Source of the DNA: Cyanobacteria bacterium UBA8803 | GTDB taxonomy: Bacteria; Cyanobacteriota; Cyanobacteriia; Cyanobacteriales; Coleofasciculaceae | DNA length: 5,839 bases | Assembly (NCBI GenBank): GCA_003505715.1 | Contig: DNXU01000428.1 | Coordinates: 1 to 5,839, forward strand | Reading direction: 5' to 3' | In this document: one piece after another, positions 5,663 to 5,839 of the stretch | Position numbering within the stretch: position 1 is the stretch's first letter | Layout of the letters: each line of letters begins with the position of its first letter | Notes under the pieces: generated by a model | What the model was told of the DNA's origin: nothing | Database searches by the model: none | The model's input: only the letters and a program-made list of their open reading frames with translations | Translations under genes and position numbers: made by a program

Positions 5663-5693
5663 ACCCCTCACCCCTTCACCCCCTCACTCCCTC
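5663..5693. repeat. C-rich octamer tract; G-quadruplex motif on the minus strand
   Basis: Four imperfect units of the form accccctc run from 5663 to 5693. On the minus strand the tract has four G-runs of 4, 4, 5 and 3 bases (5664-5667, 5671-5674, 5679-5683, 5689-5691) with loops of 3, 4 and 5 bases, which satisfies the classical G-quadruplex pattern. It fills the spacer between convergent tldD and coaE, just beyond the coaE stop. No hairpin terminator is seen there. Confidence 0.65.
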
Positions 5694-5700
5694 ATCCTTA

Positions 5701-5839
5701 CTAATTAAAGGCTTCATCAACTTGTTGTAATAGGGTTTCTAGTGTAGAAGAATTATCTAGAACTACATCGGCACGAGCTACCTTTTGCTGAAGAGGTAGC
5801 TGCGTGTTGATACGAACTTGAGCTTGTTCTAGGGAAAGG
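5701..5839 (-). CDS. coaE: Dephospho-CoA kinase, C-terminal 45 residues (partial, 5' end beyond right edge)
   Basis: The minus strand from the right edge reads LSLEQAQVRINTQLPLQQKV, then ARADVVLDNSSTLETLLQQV and DEAFN, then TAG at 5701-5703. The pattern (Q..R...Q.P...K...AD.V.DN...LE.L..QV) is the typical C-terminal end of CoaE, the ATP-dependent kinase that completes coenzyme A synthesis by phosphorylating the ribose 3' hydroxyl of dephospho-CoA in the cytoplasm. The P-loop and CoA-binding parts lie outside the window. It is convergent with tldD, with 58 bp between the two stop codons. Neither the frame nor the length of the visible part suggests damage. Confidence 0.9.
   Translation of the reverse strand, partial: LSLEQAQVRINTQLPLQQKVARADVVLDNSSTLETLLQQVDEAFN

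Noticed and set aside
5642..5693. Repeat cluster as a CRISPR array
   Set aside because: Units are 7-8 bp and contiguous, with no spacers.
5482..5730. 82-codon plus-strand frame with a hydrophobic end
   Set aside because: It overlaps the end of tldD, the repeats and antisense coaE, and its C-terminus is translation of simple repeats.

Overview
The window looks like chromosomal DNA of a cyanobacterium, probably a filamentous one. Three copies of the cyanobacterial HIP1 octamer GCGATCGC occur (3096, 3452, 4630), along with many partial CGATCG copies. Every gene is of a type common in that phylum, and simple heptamer/octamer repeats of the sort seen in filamentous cyanobacterial intergenic DNA follow one gene. 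This assignment is inferred from sequence style, not from a search.

Layout. Positions 3783 down to 1 on the minus strand hold a four-gene run. Transcription passes first through two paralogous P-loop ATPases (2446-3783, then 1023-2381), next through a small 163-residue protein (532-1023), and then into a gene cut by the left edge (1-527). That last gene starts with the same alpha/beta domain that makes up the whole 163-residue protein. The last three genes are packed tightly: a 1-nt TAATG overlap, then a 4-nt gap. A 461-bp divergent intergenic region (3784-4244) follows. It contains two pairs of short direct repeats and a small hairpin but no gene. A complete tldD gene lies on the plus strand (4245-5642). 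A 58-bp convergent spacer follows, made of three perfect gttcatt heptamers and a C-rich octamer tract that is a G-quadruplex motif on the minus strand. The 3' end of coaE (dephospho-CoA kinase) is on the minus strand at the right edge.

How the genes may work together. The four-gene run is the accessory and more interesting part. It is a twice-duplicated module (two ATPases, two partners) in the order ATPase-ATPase-partner-partner. The ATPases have a Walker A, a Walker B, a sensor-like strand, a GGH lid motif and a C-terminal winged-helix-like region, the layout of STAND/ORC-type switch ATPases. The partner domain carries no recognisable P-loop. From memory of the family, proteins beginning with this domain in cyanobacteria often continue into TPR repeats, so the truncated left gene is probably such a protein. 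A signalling or biological-conflict role is plausible but is inference only. tldD and coaE are ordinary housekeeping genes facing away from, and probably unrelated to, the ATPase operon.
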